From Xanthomonas floridensis (GTDB lineage Bacteria > Pseudomonadota > Gammaproteobacteria > Xanthomonadales > Xanthomonadaceae): a DNA stretch of 64,000 nt. Shown in pieces: positions 8,531 through 18,006 of this stretch (its first letter is position 1; each line of letters begins with the position of its first letter). The stretch spans positions 62,001 to 126,000 of the forward strand of contig NZ_LXNG01000004.1 in NCBI RefSeq assembly GCF_001642575.1. The letters run 5' to 3'. Below the pieces are notes generated by a model. It made no database searches. It worked only from the letters and a program-made list of their open reading frames with translations, and was not told where the DNA came from. A program made the translations under genes and the position numbers.

Positions 8531-9241
8531 TCAGAAATTGAAACGAAAGGTTGTCATCAGCACGTGGTTCTCACGGTCCACCGCACGCGTATTGACGAAC
8601 TGATTCAAGTATCCAACGTCCATATTGGCGATGGCATTGAATTTCCAGTTGATGCCGACAAAGACGCGATTCTGATCGAGACCGCGTCGCGCGCCCCATT
8701 GGGTCTGATCCAGATTGACGAACACTTCGTTGAACGCCACCCACGACAGCTGCGGACTCAAGCCGCTCGGGCGCACCGCGCGGATCATCTGCCGCACGCG
8801 GTAACCTTCATCGCTGAAGTCTTCGCGGTGACGCTGCTCCAGGCGGGTGCGGCTGGTGATGGTGATGTCGGCGATGGGATCGAACTGGTATTGAAACTGT
8901 CCCCACCAACGATTTTCGCGGTTGGACGGCTGGCCGGCCGGATGGCTGATGATGGTGTCGTACCCCATCCAGACGCTGGCCTTGGGGTTGAGCCGGTAGA
9001 ACACCGCAGGGCGCAGGATCAATTGATCGAACTGCTCACCTTCTTCGCGCCAGCGCGGATGCACATCCATGCTCCAGTACAGGTTTTCAACCGGCAACTT
9101 GCCCTGCGCGTAGACACTCAACCAATAGCGGCCATCCTCTTCGGTCGCGGCGCGTGCGGTGGACATGGACCCCAGTGTCAAAAATAAAACGGGGCAGGCG
9201 ATGCGAAGCGTTGTGCCCAATAACGTGCTCAGTGCGTTCAT
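8531..9241 (-). CDS. DUF2490 outer-membrane protein
   Basis: A 236-residue protein with an N-terminal signal peptide ending near ARAAT. The rest is a run of alternating amphipathic strands rich in Trp, Tyr and Arg and ends in Phe (TFRFNF), a usual C-terminal signature of outer-membrane beta-barrels. This matches the DUF2490 family, whose function is unknown. It reads away from the AT-rich stretch at 9240-9300, which may hold its promoter. Confidence 0.8.
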   Translation of the reverse strand: MNALSTLLGTTLRIACPVLFLTLGSMSTARAATEEDGRYWLSVYAQGKLPVENLYWSMDVHPRWREEGEQFDQLILRPAVFYRLNPKASVWMGYDTIISHPAGQPSNRENRWWGQFQYQFDPIADITITSRTRLEQRHREDFSDEGYRVRQMIRAVRPSGLSPQLSWVAFNEVFVNLDQTQWGARRGLDQNRVFVGINWKFNAIANMDVGYLNQFVNTRAVDRENHVLMTTFRFNF

Positions 9242-9506
9242 TTATTTTTTTGTGTCGTCGTTGGCAAATCATAGCAACAGGAGTTGTGCTTCCTTCGACC
9301 GCTTGGTCGACGCATCGCGCCGTTTATTGCCGATCTCTTCGTTAATCGCGACATGCCCTCGCTTCAGTGCATTTTTCGGCACCATGCGCAGACCTTAGGC
9401 CTGACAGGTGCGGGGTTGCCGTGCCTGCTGTCTGGCCAGGTAGAAGGCAGTCGCGATCCACATCCGCGAGTTATCTGCCGCCAGACAAGCAGCTCAGCAC
9501 GCTGCG

Positions 9507-10328
9507 CTAGATCGATGTGGCGTCGGGCGCAAGCATCTGCCGAAACAGCGTATCCAGGGCGTCGGCGCGGCCCTTGCCGGCCGACAGGCGCGGCTGGGTG
9601 GTCCCCATGCGGTCCAGCTCTGCTTCGAGAAAATCGCTGATTGCCGAAATCCGCGGGCCGTCTTCCACTTCTGTGGAGACACGCTTGAGCGCCAGCAAAC
9701 GATCCACCTCGTTGCGCAGGTCGCCGTTTTGCAGCAGCTCGTCCAGCAATACCTCGAACGCCATCGGTGGCATGTCCTGCCTGCGCTCGATCCACTGGCA
9801 GGCCAGGATCGGGCGCAGCACGTAGAGATATTTCTTGGTACGAATGCGCTCGCCGCGCAGGTAGCCGCGGTAGTTGCTCTTGGCCATGTTGAAGTAATGC
9901 CACCACGTGCCAAGCGGCGAATAGAATTGCGTGGAAATGGCGCGCAACTGCGCAACGGCCACCGCGTCCTGCCGATAGACCACCGGCGAATGCAGCCATT
10001 CCAGCAGCGTCGGATTGGACTTGGACACGAGCCGCAAGGCCTTGCGCAGATCCCAGCCGCTGACATCCAGATCGTCGGAAATCGGCAGTTCGATCACGTC
10101 GCGCTGCGGCTCGCCGGGGCCGGTGCTCTCGTTGACCGTCAGATACCAATCGCGACGATGGACGTAGACAAACCGTGCGTCGTAATCGCTGTCCGGCGAG
10201 GAAAATCCCCAGCCGCGGCTTCCCGATTCGCAGGCCAGCAGGATGCGCACGTCATGCTGCTGTTCGATGTCGCGCAGGGCCGACAGCACGGCTTCGCGCT
10301 TGTCCGCTGCGATGGGATGGATGTCCAT
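9507..10328 (-). CDS. Predicted nucleotidyltransferase
   Basis: A 273-residue protein with a Pol-beta-type nucleotidyltransferase signature: GSRGWGF followed by DSDYDARF. This gives the usual Gly-Ser and two catalytic Asp residues near the N-terminus. It resembles the COG3541 group of predicted nucleotidyltransferases. The start at 10328 (MDIHPIAAD) is preferred because AAGGA lies about 9 bases upstream; an ATG at 10361 in the same frame is possible. The substrate is unknown. Confidence 0.8.
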   Translation of the reverse strand: MDIHPIAADKREAVLSALRDIEQQHDVRILLACESGSRGWGFSSPDSDYDARFVYVHRRDWYLTVNESTGPGEPQRDVIELPISDDLDVSGWDLRKALRLVSKSNPTLLEWLHSPVVYRQDAVAVAQLRAISTQFYSPLGTWWHYFNMAKSNYRGYLRGERIRTKKYLYVLRPILACQWIERRQDMPPMAFEVLLDELLQNGDLRNEVDRLLALKRVSTEVEDGPRISAISDFLEAELDRMGTTQPRLSAGKGRADALDTLFRQMLAPDATSI

Positions 10329-10404
10329 GTTGTCGCTGTCCTTGCCGATGACCTGCCCCATGATAGCCAGCGCGCGCAGAAGCGTTCGCGCGGATGGCGG
10401 CCGG

Positions 10405-12309
10405 CTACGCCACCTGGCTGCGGCGCGCGCGCTCCAGATGCACCAGCAGCAGCGAGATTGCTGCCGGCGTCATGCCGGGAATGCGCTGGGCCTGGCCGAT
10501 GTGTTGCGGGCGCACGCGTTCGAGCTTTTGCTGTACTTCGATCGACAGCCCACGCACGCCGGCATAGTCGAAGCCGTCCGGTATCGGTGTGTTTTCCTGC
10601 CGCTGCTGGCGGGCGATATCGTCGCGTTGGCGATCCAGATAACCGGCGTACTTGACGCTGATTTCCACCTGTTCGGCTACCTGTGTATCGTCCACGCCCG
10701 GTCCCAGGGCCGGCACGCGCATCAAGGTGGCGTAGCTGAGTTCGGGGCGCTTGATCAGGTCCAGCACATTGGTTTCGCGGCTGAGCGACACGCCCAGGGT
10801 TTGGGTCACCTCGCGCCCCAGCGCATTGCCCGGGGTTGCCCATAGCGCGGACAGCCGCGCGCTTTCGCGCTGCACGGCCTCCTGCTTGGCCGAAAAGCGC
10901 GCCCAGCGCGCGTCATCGACCAGGCCCATGCTGCGGCCGACGCCGGTCAGGCGCGCATCGGCATTGTCTTCGCGCAGCTGCAGCCGGTACTCGGCGCGGC
11001 TGGTGAACATGCGATACGGCTCGGTGGTGCCGTGGGTGATCAGATCGTCCACCAGCACGCCCAGGTAGGCTTCGTCGCGGCGCGGCGACCACGCCGGTAG
11101 CCCCTGCACATGGCGTGCGGCGTTGAGGCCGGCCAGCAGGCCTTGTGCGGCGGCTTCCTCGTAACCGGTGGTGCCGTTGATCTGCCCGGCGAAGAACAGC
11201 CCGCCCACCGCCTTGGTTTCCAGCGAGGCCTTGAGCCCGCGCGGGTCGAAGAAGTCGTATTCGATCGCGTAGCCGGGGCGGGTGATATGCGCCTGCGCAA
11301 AGCCGTGGATCGAGCGCACCAGCGCCAGCTGCACGTCGAACGGCAGCGAGGTGGAGATGCCGTTGGGATAGATCTCGGTCACCTCCAGGCCTTCGGGCTC
11401 GACGAAGATCTGGTGACTGGTCTTCTCCGCGAAGCGCACCACCTTGTCTTCGATCGACGGGCAGTAGCGCGGGCCGATGCCTTCGATCTGCCCGGAATAC
11501 AGCGGCGAGCGATGCAGCGCACCGCGGATGATGTCGTGGGTCTGCTCGGTGGTGTGGGTGATCCAGCAGCTGACCTGGCGCGGGTGGTCGCCAACCTGGC
11601 CCATGAACGACATCACCGGCAGCGGGTCGTCGCCCGGTTGCTCGGCCATGACGCCGTAGTCCAGCGTGCGCCCGTCGATGCGTGGCGGGGTGCCGGTCTT
11701 GAGCCGGTCGATCGCGAACGGCCGTTCGCGCAGGCGCGCCGCCAGCGTGGTGGCCGGCGGGTCGCCCATGCGCCCGGCGGCATACTGGGTTTCGCCGACG
11801 TGGATCTTGCCGGCCAGGAAGGTGCCTGCAGTGAGCACCACCGCCGCGGCCTCGAAGCGCAGCCCGGTCTGGGTGATGACCCCGCGCACGCTGTCGGCTT
11901 CGGACGTGCCGTTATGGATGACCAGATCGTCCACCGCCGCCTGGAACACGGTCAGGTTGGGCTGGGCCTCGACGATCCGGCGGATCGCGGTGCGATAGAG
12001 GTTGCGGTCGGCCTGGCAGCGGGTGGCGCGCACTGCCGGGCCCTTGGATGCATTGAGCGTGCGCCACTGGATGCCGGCCAGATCTGCCGCGCGTGCCATC
12101 GCGCCGCCCAGCGCATCGATCTCCTTGACCAGATGGCCCTTGCCGATCCCGCCGATGGCCGGATTGCAGCTCATCGCGCCGACGGTCTCGATGTTGTGGG
12201 TCAGCAGCAGGGTGCGCGCACCGGCGCGCGCGGACGCCAGCGCTGCCTCGGTGCCGGCGTGGCCGCCACCGATGACGATGACATCAAAGCGATAGAAGGA
12301 ATCGGACAT
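10405..12309 (-). CDS. mnmG: tRNA uridine-5-carboxymethylaminomethyl modification enzyme MnmG
   Basis: A 634-residue flavoprotein, the normal length for MnmG (GidA). The N-terminus has the FAD-binding [12 protein letters not shown], and [17 protein letters not shown] follows. With MnmE it places a carboxymethylaminomethyl group on U34 of several tRNAs. The start at 12309 (MSDSFYRFD) is chosen because the family begins there; 23 upstream in-frame codons are not conserved in type. A hairpin and a perfect Clp/CRP-type box lie in the upstream region. No mnmE or rsmG is adjacent. Confidence 0.96.
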   Translation of the reverse strand: MSDSFYRFDVIVIGGGHAGTEAALASARAGARTLLLTHNIETVGAMSCNPAIGGIGKGHLVKEIDALGGAMARAADLAGIQWRTLNASKGPAVRATRCQADRNLYRTAIRRIVEAQPNLTVFQAAVDDLVIHNGTSEADSVRGVITQTGLRFEAAAVVLTAGTFLAGKIHVGETQYAAGRMGDPPATTLAARLRERPFAIDRLKTGTPPRIDGRTLDYGVMAEQPGDDPLPVMSFMGQVGDHPRQVSCWITHTTEQTHDIIRGALHRSPLYSGQIEGIGPRYCPSIEDKVVRFAEKTSHQIFVEPEGLEVTEIYPNGISTSLPFDVQLALVRSIHGFAQAHITRPGYAIEYDFFDPRGLKASLETKAVGGLFFAGQINGTTGYEEAAAQGLLAGLNAARHVQGLPAWSPRRDEAYLGVLVDDLITHGTTEPYRMFTSRAEYRLQLREDNADARLTGVGRSMGLVDDARWARFSAKQEAVQRESARLSALWATPGNALGREVTQTLGVSLSRETNVLDLIKRPELSYATLMRVPALGPGVDDTQVAEQVEISVKYAGYLDRQRDDIARQQRQENTPIPDGFDYAGVRGLSIEVQQKLERVRPQHIGQAQRIPGMTPAAISLLLVHLERARRSQVA

Positions 12310-12350
12310 GGGCGTGGACTGGGAACGGAAAGAGGAAAACGGCCGGGGAA

Positions 12351-12372
12351 GTATCGGCTGAAGCGCCGATAC
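12351..12372. promoter_or_regulatory. 8-bp inverted repeat upstream of mnmG
   Basis: gtatcggc and gccgatac are perfect arms separated by 6 bases, 42-63 bases upstream of the mnmG start. It could be an operator or a hairpin in the mnmG leader RNA. No T-tract follows on the minus strand, so a terminator is unlikely. Confidence 0.5.
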
Positions 12373-12392
12373 GGTCACTAAGACGCTAAAAA

Positions 12393-12408
12393 TGTGATGT
12401 GGATCACA
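12393..12408. promoter_or_regulatory. Perfect Clp/CRP-type binding site
   Basis: TGTGATGTGGATCACA matches the CRP-family consensus TGTGA-N6-TCACA at all ten defined bases. In xanthomonads the CRP homologue is Clp, which responds to cyclic di-GMP. The site centre is about 91 bases upstream of the mnmG start and about 140 bases before an orphan terminator on the plus strand. It could serve mnmG, a small RNA, or both. Confidence 0.7.
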
Positions 12409-12439
12409 TTACCAAATACTGACACTCAAGTTGGCATGT

Positions 12440-12579
12440 TTCGTGCGGATATCCCTACTGCACCCGACGCGGCATTGCGACATGGGCGCAAAGGCTGGAA
12501 TTGGAACAGGGGCCAGCCGCGCGTGCGTCGGGGTAGCGTAAGGGTCGGTAGTCGGGGGACTGCCGACCCTTATTTTTTT
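12440..12579 (+). ncRNA. Candidate small RNA between a Clp box and an orphan terminator
   Basis: No coding gene on the plus strand precedes the strong intrinsic terminator at 12540-12579, yet a perfect Clp/CRP-type box sits upstream at 12393-12408. The stretch between them has no convincing reading frame. The simplest reading is a Clp-controlled small RNA of roughly 100-150 nt. The 5' end is estimated, and I do not recognise a known sRNA family. Confidence 0.35.
12540..12579 (+). terminator. Strong intrinsic terminator with no upstream gene
   Basis: AAGGGTCGGTAGTC and GACTGCCGACCCTT form a 14-bp stem (one G-U pair) around a GGGG loop, followed by A and seven T residues. The polarity is plus. 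The neighbouring coding genes on both sides are on the minus strand, so it does not terminate a visible gene. Confidence 0.8.
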
Positions 12580-12655
12580 GCCCGCTGACGTCCGGGTCGC
12601 AAGCCTTTCACTGTCTGCCGGCGCTGCGTCGCCCAGGCGGGCCATGCCAGAAAAC

Positions 12656-12683
12656 ATAAAGCCCCGGCATGCCGGGGCTTTAT
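12656..12683. terminator. Hairpin downstream of the lipoprotein gene
   Basis: ataaagccccggc and gccggggctttat are near-perfect arms forming a long GC-rich stem with A/T flanks on both sides, so it could work in either direction. It lies about 205 bases past the stop of the minus-strand lipoprotein gene and about 75 bases past the plus-strand terminator. Confidence 0.55.
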
Positions 12684-12701
12684 GCATTGGAGGCGCCGAT
12701 A

Positions 12702-12745
12702 TCCGACAGGGCCGGAACAGGGGGGATCCAGATTTCCCTGTCGGA
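12702..12745. repeat. Inverted repeat tccgacaggg...ccctgtcgga
   Basis: Perfect 10-base arms at 12702-12711 and 12736-12745 are separated by 24 bases. It lies between the hairpin at 12656 and the end of the lipoprotein gene. It may be a palindromic repeat element or a structured 3' UTR. Confidence 0.55.
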
Positions 12746-12887
12746 CATCGACATAAGTCGGTCAGTGGGGCGGGCTGGGTCAGGAGATGACGCAGCGGGT
12801 CACACAGAGCACCTAGCTTGCGACCAAGTGCCGGCTGAACGCAAGCCCCCAATATCGCCAATTGTGGGGCGTGTCGCAGTCAGCTTG

Positions 12888-13340
12888 TCACGGAATTTGC
12901 TGGCGAGGGGGACGCGGCGCGGTCTGCCGCTGGATTTCGCGAATCACCCGCGGCGGAGCACCGATCCTGGCAGGCGGCCTGGCCGGTGCTGCGTTGGCAG
13001 GCGGCCGGGTGGGCTGCTGCGGACGCGGCCCACCCGGCCGCGGCCCGTGATTGAACGACCCGTTGTGCCGGGGCGGCCGGTACTGCGGACGACGGTCGTA
13101 CTGCCGGTAGTAATAGCCCCCGCCGCCGCGGTAGACCGGATAGACCGGGTAGTCATACAGTCCGATCGCACCAGCGCCATAAGGTGCACCGTAATAGAAC
13201 GGTGAGTAGCCGGGCGGATAGCGATACTGCACGGCGGGGGCGCCCCGGTAATAGCCGCCCGACCCGGCGCCGGTGTAGTCGTAGGTTGCGCAGCCACCCA
13301 GGGCGAGTAGCCCGGCAGCAAAGATCAGACGGAATTTCAT
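12888..13340 (-). CDS. Tyr/Gly/Pro-rich lipoprotein
   Basis: A 150-residue protein. It starts with a short signal peptide and a lipobox LALGGC, so Cys at residue 17 is the likely lipidated residue. The mature part is low complexity: first rich in Tyr, Gly and Pro, then a Pro/Arg-rich tail. Without an Asp at +2 (the next residues are ATYD) an outer-membrane location is likely. No enzyme motif is seen and the function is unknown. A putative terminator lies about 205 bases downstream. Confidence 0.75.
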   Translation of the reverse strand: MKFRLIFAAGLLALGGCATYDYTGAGSGGYYRGAPAVQYRYPPGYSPFYYGAPYGAGAIGLYDYPVYPVYRGGGGYYYRQYDRRPQYRPPRHNGSFNHGPRPGGPRPQQPTRPPANAAPARPPARIGAPPRVIREIQRQTAPRPPRQQIP

Positions 13341-13497
13341 GGATGGTGCCCTCCTGCAACCATGATCTCACTTTCGAACCGCTGCATTGAATCGGTCCTT
13401 AATTGCGCGGCAATGGACTGCTTCTTCATCGATCCAGCATGCGCAGGCGGTATGCCTGCTGGCCGTGAAGAGTGGGGCGATACGTTAATCTTGGGAC

Positions 13498-14457
13498 ATG
13501 ATCGAAACGGCCACTCTTGCCCATTCTGATGTCCTGCGCGCCGCCGCGCGCATCGCGCCGCATTGCGCGCCGACACCGTTGCTGACCTCCCATAATCTGG
13601 ATGCGCTCTGCGGTGCGCAGCTGTTCTTCAAGGCCGAACACCTGCAGCGCAGTGGCGCCTTCAAGTTTCGTGGCGCCTGCAATGCCGTGTGGTCGCTCCC
13701 GGAGCACCTGGCGGCGCGTGGCGTGGTCACCCATTCTTCCGGCAATCATGGCGCCGCGCTGGCGCTGGCGGCGCGGACCCGGGGCATCGGTTGCCACGTG
13801 GTGGTGCCCGAAGGCGCGGTGGCCGCCAAGCTGGCCAATATTTCCCGTCACGGCGCCACCTTGTGGCGGTGTGCGCCGACCATTGCCGCACGTGAGCAGT
13901 TGTGTGCACAGGTACAGCAGACCAGCGGCGCAACCCTGGTCCATCCCTACACCGATCCGGCGGTCATCGCCGGGCAGGGCACCGCCACGCTGGAGCTGCT
14001 GCATCAAAGCGGCGGGCTGGACGTGCTGGTGGCGCCGGTCGGTGGCGGCGGGCTTGCCGCCGGCGCGGCGCTGGCGCTGCACTCGGCACCGGGCTGCGCG
14101 CTGGTGCTGGCCGAGCCGTGCGGGGCGGCCGACACCGCGCGGTCGCTGGCGGCCGGGCAGCGCCTGGTCGACTTCGTGCCCGACACCCTTTGCGATGGCC
14201 TGCGCGGCACCCTGGGCGCGCCGAATTTCGCGCTGCTGCAGGCTGCCGGTGCGCAGGTGATCACGGTGGACGATGCCGCCGTGCTGCAGGCGATGCGGTT
14301 GCTCTGGCAGGTGCTCAAGCAGGTGGTGGAGCCGTCTTCGGCGATTACGCTGGCGGCGGTGATGGCCGACCCTGCGCGGTTTGCCGGACGCAGGGTCGGG
14401 CTGATCCTGTCCGGCGGCAATGTCGATCTGGATGCCTTGCCATGGGTCGCCGCGTGA
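13498..14457 (+). CDS. PLP-dependent serine/threonine dehydratase family protein
   Basis: A 319-residue fold-type II PLP enzyme. SGAFKFRGA carries the Schiff-base lysine (Lys56), SSGNHGAALA is the substrate loop, and PVGGGGLAAG is the phosphate-binding glycine loop. It lacks the C-terminal ACT regulatory domains of biosynthetic IlvA, so it is more like a catabolic threonine/serine dehydratase or serine racemase. The next gene (YdcF) starts inside its last codons, so the two are probably translated together. Confidence 0.88.
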   Translation: MIETATLAHSDVLRAAARIAPHCAPTPLLTSHNLDALCGAQLFFKAEHLQRSGAFKFRGACNAVWSLPEHLAARGVVTHSSGNHGAALALAARTRGIGCHVVVPEGAVAAKLANISRHGATLWRCAPTIAAREQLCAQVQQTSGATLVHPYTDPAVIAGQGTATLELLHQSGGLDVLVAPVGGGGLAAGAALALHSAPGCALVLAEPCGAADTARSLAAGQRLVDFVPDTLCDGLRGTLGAPNFALLQAAGAQVITVDDAAVLQAMRLLWQVLKQVVEPSSAITLAAVMADPARFAGRRVGLILSGGNVDLDALPWVAA

Positions 14458-15059
14458 GCAGGCGGTCGCGTGGACTGGGCCTGTGGGGCTGGGGTTGGCG
14501 ACTGTGCATGCTGGCGCTGATCTGGCTGGTGGCGGTCGCCGGCTGGATTGTCTGGGTCGGCGACCGTGATCAGGCCGCGCCGGCCGACGTGATCATCGTG
14601 CTGGGCGCGGCCGCCTACGATGCACGTCCTTCGCCGGTGTTCGAAGAACGCATCCGGCATGCGCTGGATCTGTACGCGCAAGGCTACGCGCCGCACCTGC
14701 TGTTTACCGGCGGCTTCGGCAATGGCGCCCGCTTTTCCGAATCGCAGGTGGCGCGGCGCTATGCACTGCGCCATGGCGTGCCGCCGGAGGCGATCATGAT
14801 CGAGACCCGGTCGCGGACCACCCGCCAGAATCTGGAACAGGCGCGCGCGCTGATGGAGCGCCACGGCCTGCACCGGGCCATCATCGTCAGCGATCCGCTG
14901 CACATGGCGCGCGCACTGCGGCTGAGCCAGGAGCTGGGGGTGGATGCATTGGCCTCGTCCACGCCCAGTACGCGCTTTCGCAGCTTCCACACCAGCTGGC
15001 GCTTTCTGCTGCAGGAGGTTTATTACTTCCACCGCGATCTGGTAGTGCAAGGCCCCTGA
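14442..15059 (+). CDS. YdcF-family (DUF218) membrane-anchored protein
   Basis: A 205-residue protein. A basic N-terminus (MGRRVSRRSRG) and one Trp-rich transmembrane helix are followed by a DUF218 domain: ADVIIVLGAAAYD, then ERIRHALDLY and LFTGGFGNGARFSE, then the ETRSRTTRQN signature. The family includes ElyC and SanA, linked to cell-envelope integrity. The ATG at 14442 overlaps the dehydratase stop by 16 bases; a GTG at 14454 would also fit. Confidence 0.87.
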   Translation: MGRRVSRRSRGLGLWGWGWRLCMLALIWLVAVAGWIVWVGDRDQAAPADVIIVLGAAAYDARPSPVFEERIRHALDLYAQGYAPHLLFTGGFGNGARFSESQVARRYALRHGVPPEAIMIETRSRTTRQNLEQARALMERHGLHRAIIVSDPLHMARALRLSQELGVDALASSTPSTRFRSFHTSWRFLLQEVYYFHRDLVVQGP

Positions 15060-15302
15060 GCCGCGCGGCGCGCTGCGCTCACGGTAGACCCATCGGCGAT
15101 GGCGTTCGACCGCCGCACCGGCGGTGTTTTCGAGGATGGGGTTTTGCGTTGCAGCAGATCACGCTGCAAGACAGCGCTGGCGGTGGTTGTTCTCGGTCCG
15201 ATGCCTCACGGCGTGCGGAACTGCAATGCAGTCGCTGGCGGCGTCTTCGCACGCGTGCAAAAGCCGCTCTATGATGCGGCTTTCCCAGCGGCAGGTTCGA
15301 GC

Positions 15303-15722
15303 ATGAGCGAGAGCAACCGGCAACGCGCCACCGGCCTGGTCCAGGCCTATTACGAGGCCTTCAATCGCGGCGATTGGGACGGCATGCTGGCGTTCCTGGC
15401 CGACGATGTGGCCCACGACCTCAATCAGGGGCCGCGTGAGATCGGCCGTGCGGAGTTCGCGGGCTTCTTGCAGCGCATGAACGACAGCTACCGCGAGCAG
15501 TTGCACGACATCGTGCTGACCGCCAACGAAGACGGCACGCGTGTCGGCGCCGAATACGTGGTGCATGGGGTCTATCACACCACCGACGAAGGCCTGCCGG
15601 AAGCGAACGGACAGACCTATGTGTTGCCCGGTGGCGCATTCTTCGACATACACGCCGACAAGATCACCCGCGTCACCAACTACTACAACCTGCAGGAATG
15701 GATCGCGCAGGTCTCGCGCTGA
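15303..15722 (+). CDS. SnoaL/ketosteroid-isomerase-like NTF2-fold protein
   Basis: A 139-residue protein with the small NTF2-like fold: VQAYYEAFNRGDWDGMLAFL at the N-terminus, HDLNQGPREIGRAEFAGFL, and a C-terminal ITRVTNYYNLQEWI strand. These features fit the SnoaL-like polyketide-cyclase/ketosteroid-isomerase group. The catalytic role is not clear from sequence. The ATG at 15303 is where the family start lies; the longer frame upstream is not used. Confidence 0.83.
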   Translation: MSESNRQRATGLVQAYYEAFNRGDWDGMLAFLADDVAHDLNQGPREIGRAEFAGFLQRMNDSYREQLHDIVLTANEDGTRVGAEYVVHGVYHTTDEGLPEANGQTYVLPGGAFFDIHADKITRVTNYYNLQEWIAQVSR

Positions 15723-15894
15723 TCGTACCGGCCGCGCAGCTCTACATGGCCGGTGCGTGACAAGCGCGCCGGCGCATGATGCGAAGCGAAGGATCATGCC
15801 GCACGGTGCGCTGGCAGCTTGCGACGCAGGCCATGCTGGTCTTGCTGGGCCGGCTCGATCGCACCGGCGCGCCGCCGGATGATCGACGCGGGCG

Positions 15895-16800
15895 TTACAG
15901 CCGCACGATGCCGATCACCACCAGCACGAAGATGCTCCACTTGAGTACCTGGTACAGCGGGTTGTTGCGTTCCTTCAATGCCTTGGCCTTCAGGCGCGCG
16001 GCGTAGAAGTAGCGGAACACGCGGTTGATGCCGCCGGTCTTGTCGCCTTCCTGGTTGGGCGAGGCGCCGGCCGACAGCAGGCTGCGTCCGACGAAGCGGT
16101 TCACCGCCCCGGCCCAACGCCAGCGCATCGGGCGCTCGATATCGCAGAACAGGATGATGCGGTCCTGATCGGTATCGTTGCGCGCGTAGTGGATATAGGT
16201 CTCGTCGAACATGGTCCATTCGCCGTCGCGCCAGCTATGCCGCTGGCCATCCACGTCGATGAAGCAGCGGTCGTCGTTGGGCGTCGCCAGGCCCAGGTGC
16301 AGACGCATGGAGCCGGCGAACGGGTCGCGATGCGGGCGCAGTTCGCTGCCCGGCGGCAGCTCGGCGAACATGGCCGCCTTCACCGTGGGGATGGATTTCA
16401 GCAGCGCGGTGGTCTGCGGGCACAGCTCGGCCGCAGACGGGTGCGCGGTGCCATACCACTTCAGGTAGAAGCGCTTCCAGCCGCGACGGAAGAACGAGTT
16501 GAAGCCGATATCGGTGTAGCCGTCGGCGGCGCGGATCTTCTGCATCTGCTGCAGCGCCACCGCCTCGTCGCGGATCACCGGCCAGTTCGCGCGCAGCGGC
16601 GCCAGTTCCGGAAATTCCCTGCCCGGGTCGATGAACGGGGTGGTCGGCACGCGCGAGCACAGGTACATCAGCGTGTTGATCGGCGCCATGAAGGTGGAAT
16701 GGTCCAGCAGCTGCCGGCTGAGCCGGTGCCGCACGCGACCGCGGTAATGGATGTACAGCGCCGATGCGATGAACAGCGCGATGAGAAGCCACTTCAACAT
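15895..16800 (-). CDS. LpxO-like aspartyl/asparaginyl beta-hydroxylase
   Basis: A 301-residue protein with a membrane helix at each end. The middle has the Fe(II)/2-oxoglutarate hydroxylase pattern RPHRDPF (His157, Asp159) and a later His204 in YIHYARN. The combination matches the LpxO group, which 2-hydroxylates a lipid A acyl chain at the inner membrane. It stands alone, with no lpx gene nearby. Aspartyl hydroxylase activity on proteins is the alternative. Confidence 0.8.
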   Translation of the reverse strand: MLKWLLIALFIASALYIHYRGRVRHRLSRQLLDHSTFMAPINTLMYLCSRVPTTPFIDPGREFPELAPLRANWPVIRDEAVALQQMQKIRAADGYTDIGFNSFFRRGWKRFYLKWYGTAHPSAAELCPQTTALLKSIPTVKAAMFAELPPGSELRPHRDPFAGSMRLHLGLATPNDDRCFIDVDGQRHSWRDGEWTMFDETYIHYARNDTDQDRIILFCDIERPMRWRWAGAVNRFVGRSLLSAGASPNQEGDKTGGINRVFRYFYAARLKAKALKERNNPLYQVLKWSIFVLVVIGIVRL

Positions 16801-17121
16801 GGGGGAATGCCAATTGGGGCGGGGGCCGCAACGAAAGGGGGGAAGCCAGCGCGGTGGGGCGCTGTCGTCAATTAGTGAATTCTACCGGCTCCGGCGGCCG
16901 CACCTGCCTGCTGCACAATGGCGCCGGCGCAATAGTGTGTGTCATCGGGTACCGGCGCACGCGAGCGGCCGCTGTGCACCGCCGCTCAGAGCAGTCAGCA
17001 AACGGACTGCGCTCACCGCCAGGCGGGCGCGGCCGGTGCTGGGTACGGCATGTACCGCTCGTACACTCCGGGTCCTCCGCGCCGTCCGTACCCACCTGAC
17101 GACCGCTCGCGCCGTCCGCGC
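16801..17121. other. Intergenic stretch, no gene seen
   Basis: About 320 bases between the LpxO-like gene start and the bioC stop. It must hold the LpxO-like gene promoter. No hairpin with a T-tract, repeat or convincing short gene was found. Confidence 0.5.
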
Positions 17122-18006
17122 TTATTCGCTGCGGCGGCGGATCGGGATGGAGGCCACCGGGACGCTGGCGATGTCCTGGCCGCGCTCGCGGATCGGCGCG
17201 CCGGGCGCCGGCGCCCAGGCCTGCGCATAGATCACCTCCCAGGAGCTGGGCAGGGTGCCGTCCGCGCGGCGCAGCGGTTCGTAGGCGGCACTGGCGGCAG
17301 CAAAGCGGCCGCGTCCGGTCAGGGTGGCGCGGCGGTCGCTGAGCGCGTTGGTCGCGCCCATCGCACGCAACTCGCGCATCAGTGCGGGCAGGTCGTTGTA
17401 GGTGAGGGTGAACAGGTCGCGGTCCAGCACCGGGTCGCGGAAGCCGGACATCATCAAGGCGTCGCCGAACTGGGCGATCGGCGGGAACCGGCTGACGTGC
17501 GGGGCGGTATCGGCCTGCGCGAAGGCCTCGCGCAACTCGATCAGGGTCTCGGGGCCGAAGGTGGAGCACAACAGCAGACCGCCCGGGCGCAGTGCACGGC
17601 GGAACCCGGCGAACACGGCCGGCAGGTCTTCCACCCACTGCAGGCACAGATTGCTGAAGATCACATCCACGCTGCCGTCGGCGACCGGCAGCGCGCGGGC
17701 ATCGGCGCAGACCTGTGCGAACGGCTTCCACCAACCGGCCGCCTTGCGCGCCTGGCGCAGCATCGGCATGGCCTGGTCGAGCGCGATCACCTGCGCTTTG
17801 GGCCAGCGCTTCTTGATGCTGCTGCTGGCATGGCCCGGGCCGGCGCCGACATCCAGCACCACCTTGGGCACCTGCTCGCCCAGGTAATCCAGCGATTCGA
17901 GCAGCCGCGTTTCCACTTCGCGTTGCAACGCGGCGGCGGCGGCATAACTGCTGGCGGCACGCGCGAAGGCGCGGCGGACGTGGCGGGGGTCGAAAGTACT
18001 GTTCAT
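17122..18006 (-). CDS. bioC: Malonyl-ACP O-methyltransferase
   Basis: A 294-residue SAM-dependent methyltransferase. It has the motif VLDVGAGPGHA at about residues 49-59 and the later NLCLQWVEDLP and LRPGGLLLCSTFGPETL. It methylates malonyl-ACP so that fatty-acid synthesis can build the pimeloyl chain for biotin. BioH, encoded about 1.3 kb away, later removes the methyl group. The start at 18006 (MNSTFDPRHV) is the family start. A 500-base gap separates it from the SDR gene, so it may have its own promoter. Confidence 0.93.
   Translation of the reverse strand: MNSTFDPRHVRRAFARAASSYAAAAALQREVETRLLESLDYLGEQVPKVVLDVGAGPGHASSSIKKRWPKAQVIALDQAMPMLRQARKAAGWWKPFAQVCADARALPVADGSVDVIFSNLCLQWVEDLPAVFAGFRRALRPGGLLLCSTFGPETLIELREAFAQADTAPHVSRFPPIAQFGDALMMSGFRDPVLDRDLFTLTYNDLPALMRELRAMGATNALSDRRATLTGRGRFAAASAAYEPLRRADGTLPSSWEVIYAQAWAPAPGAPIRERGQDIASVPVASIPIRRRSE

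Noticed and set aside
16801-17121. Short plus-strand frame with MYRSYTPGPPRRPYPP
   Set aside because: Low-complexity Pro/Arg sequence without RBS or family resemblance; probably chance in GC-rich DNA.
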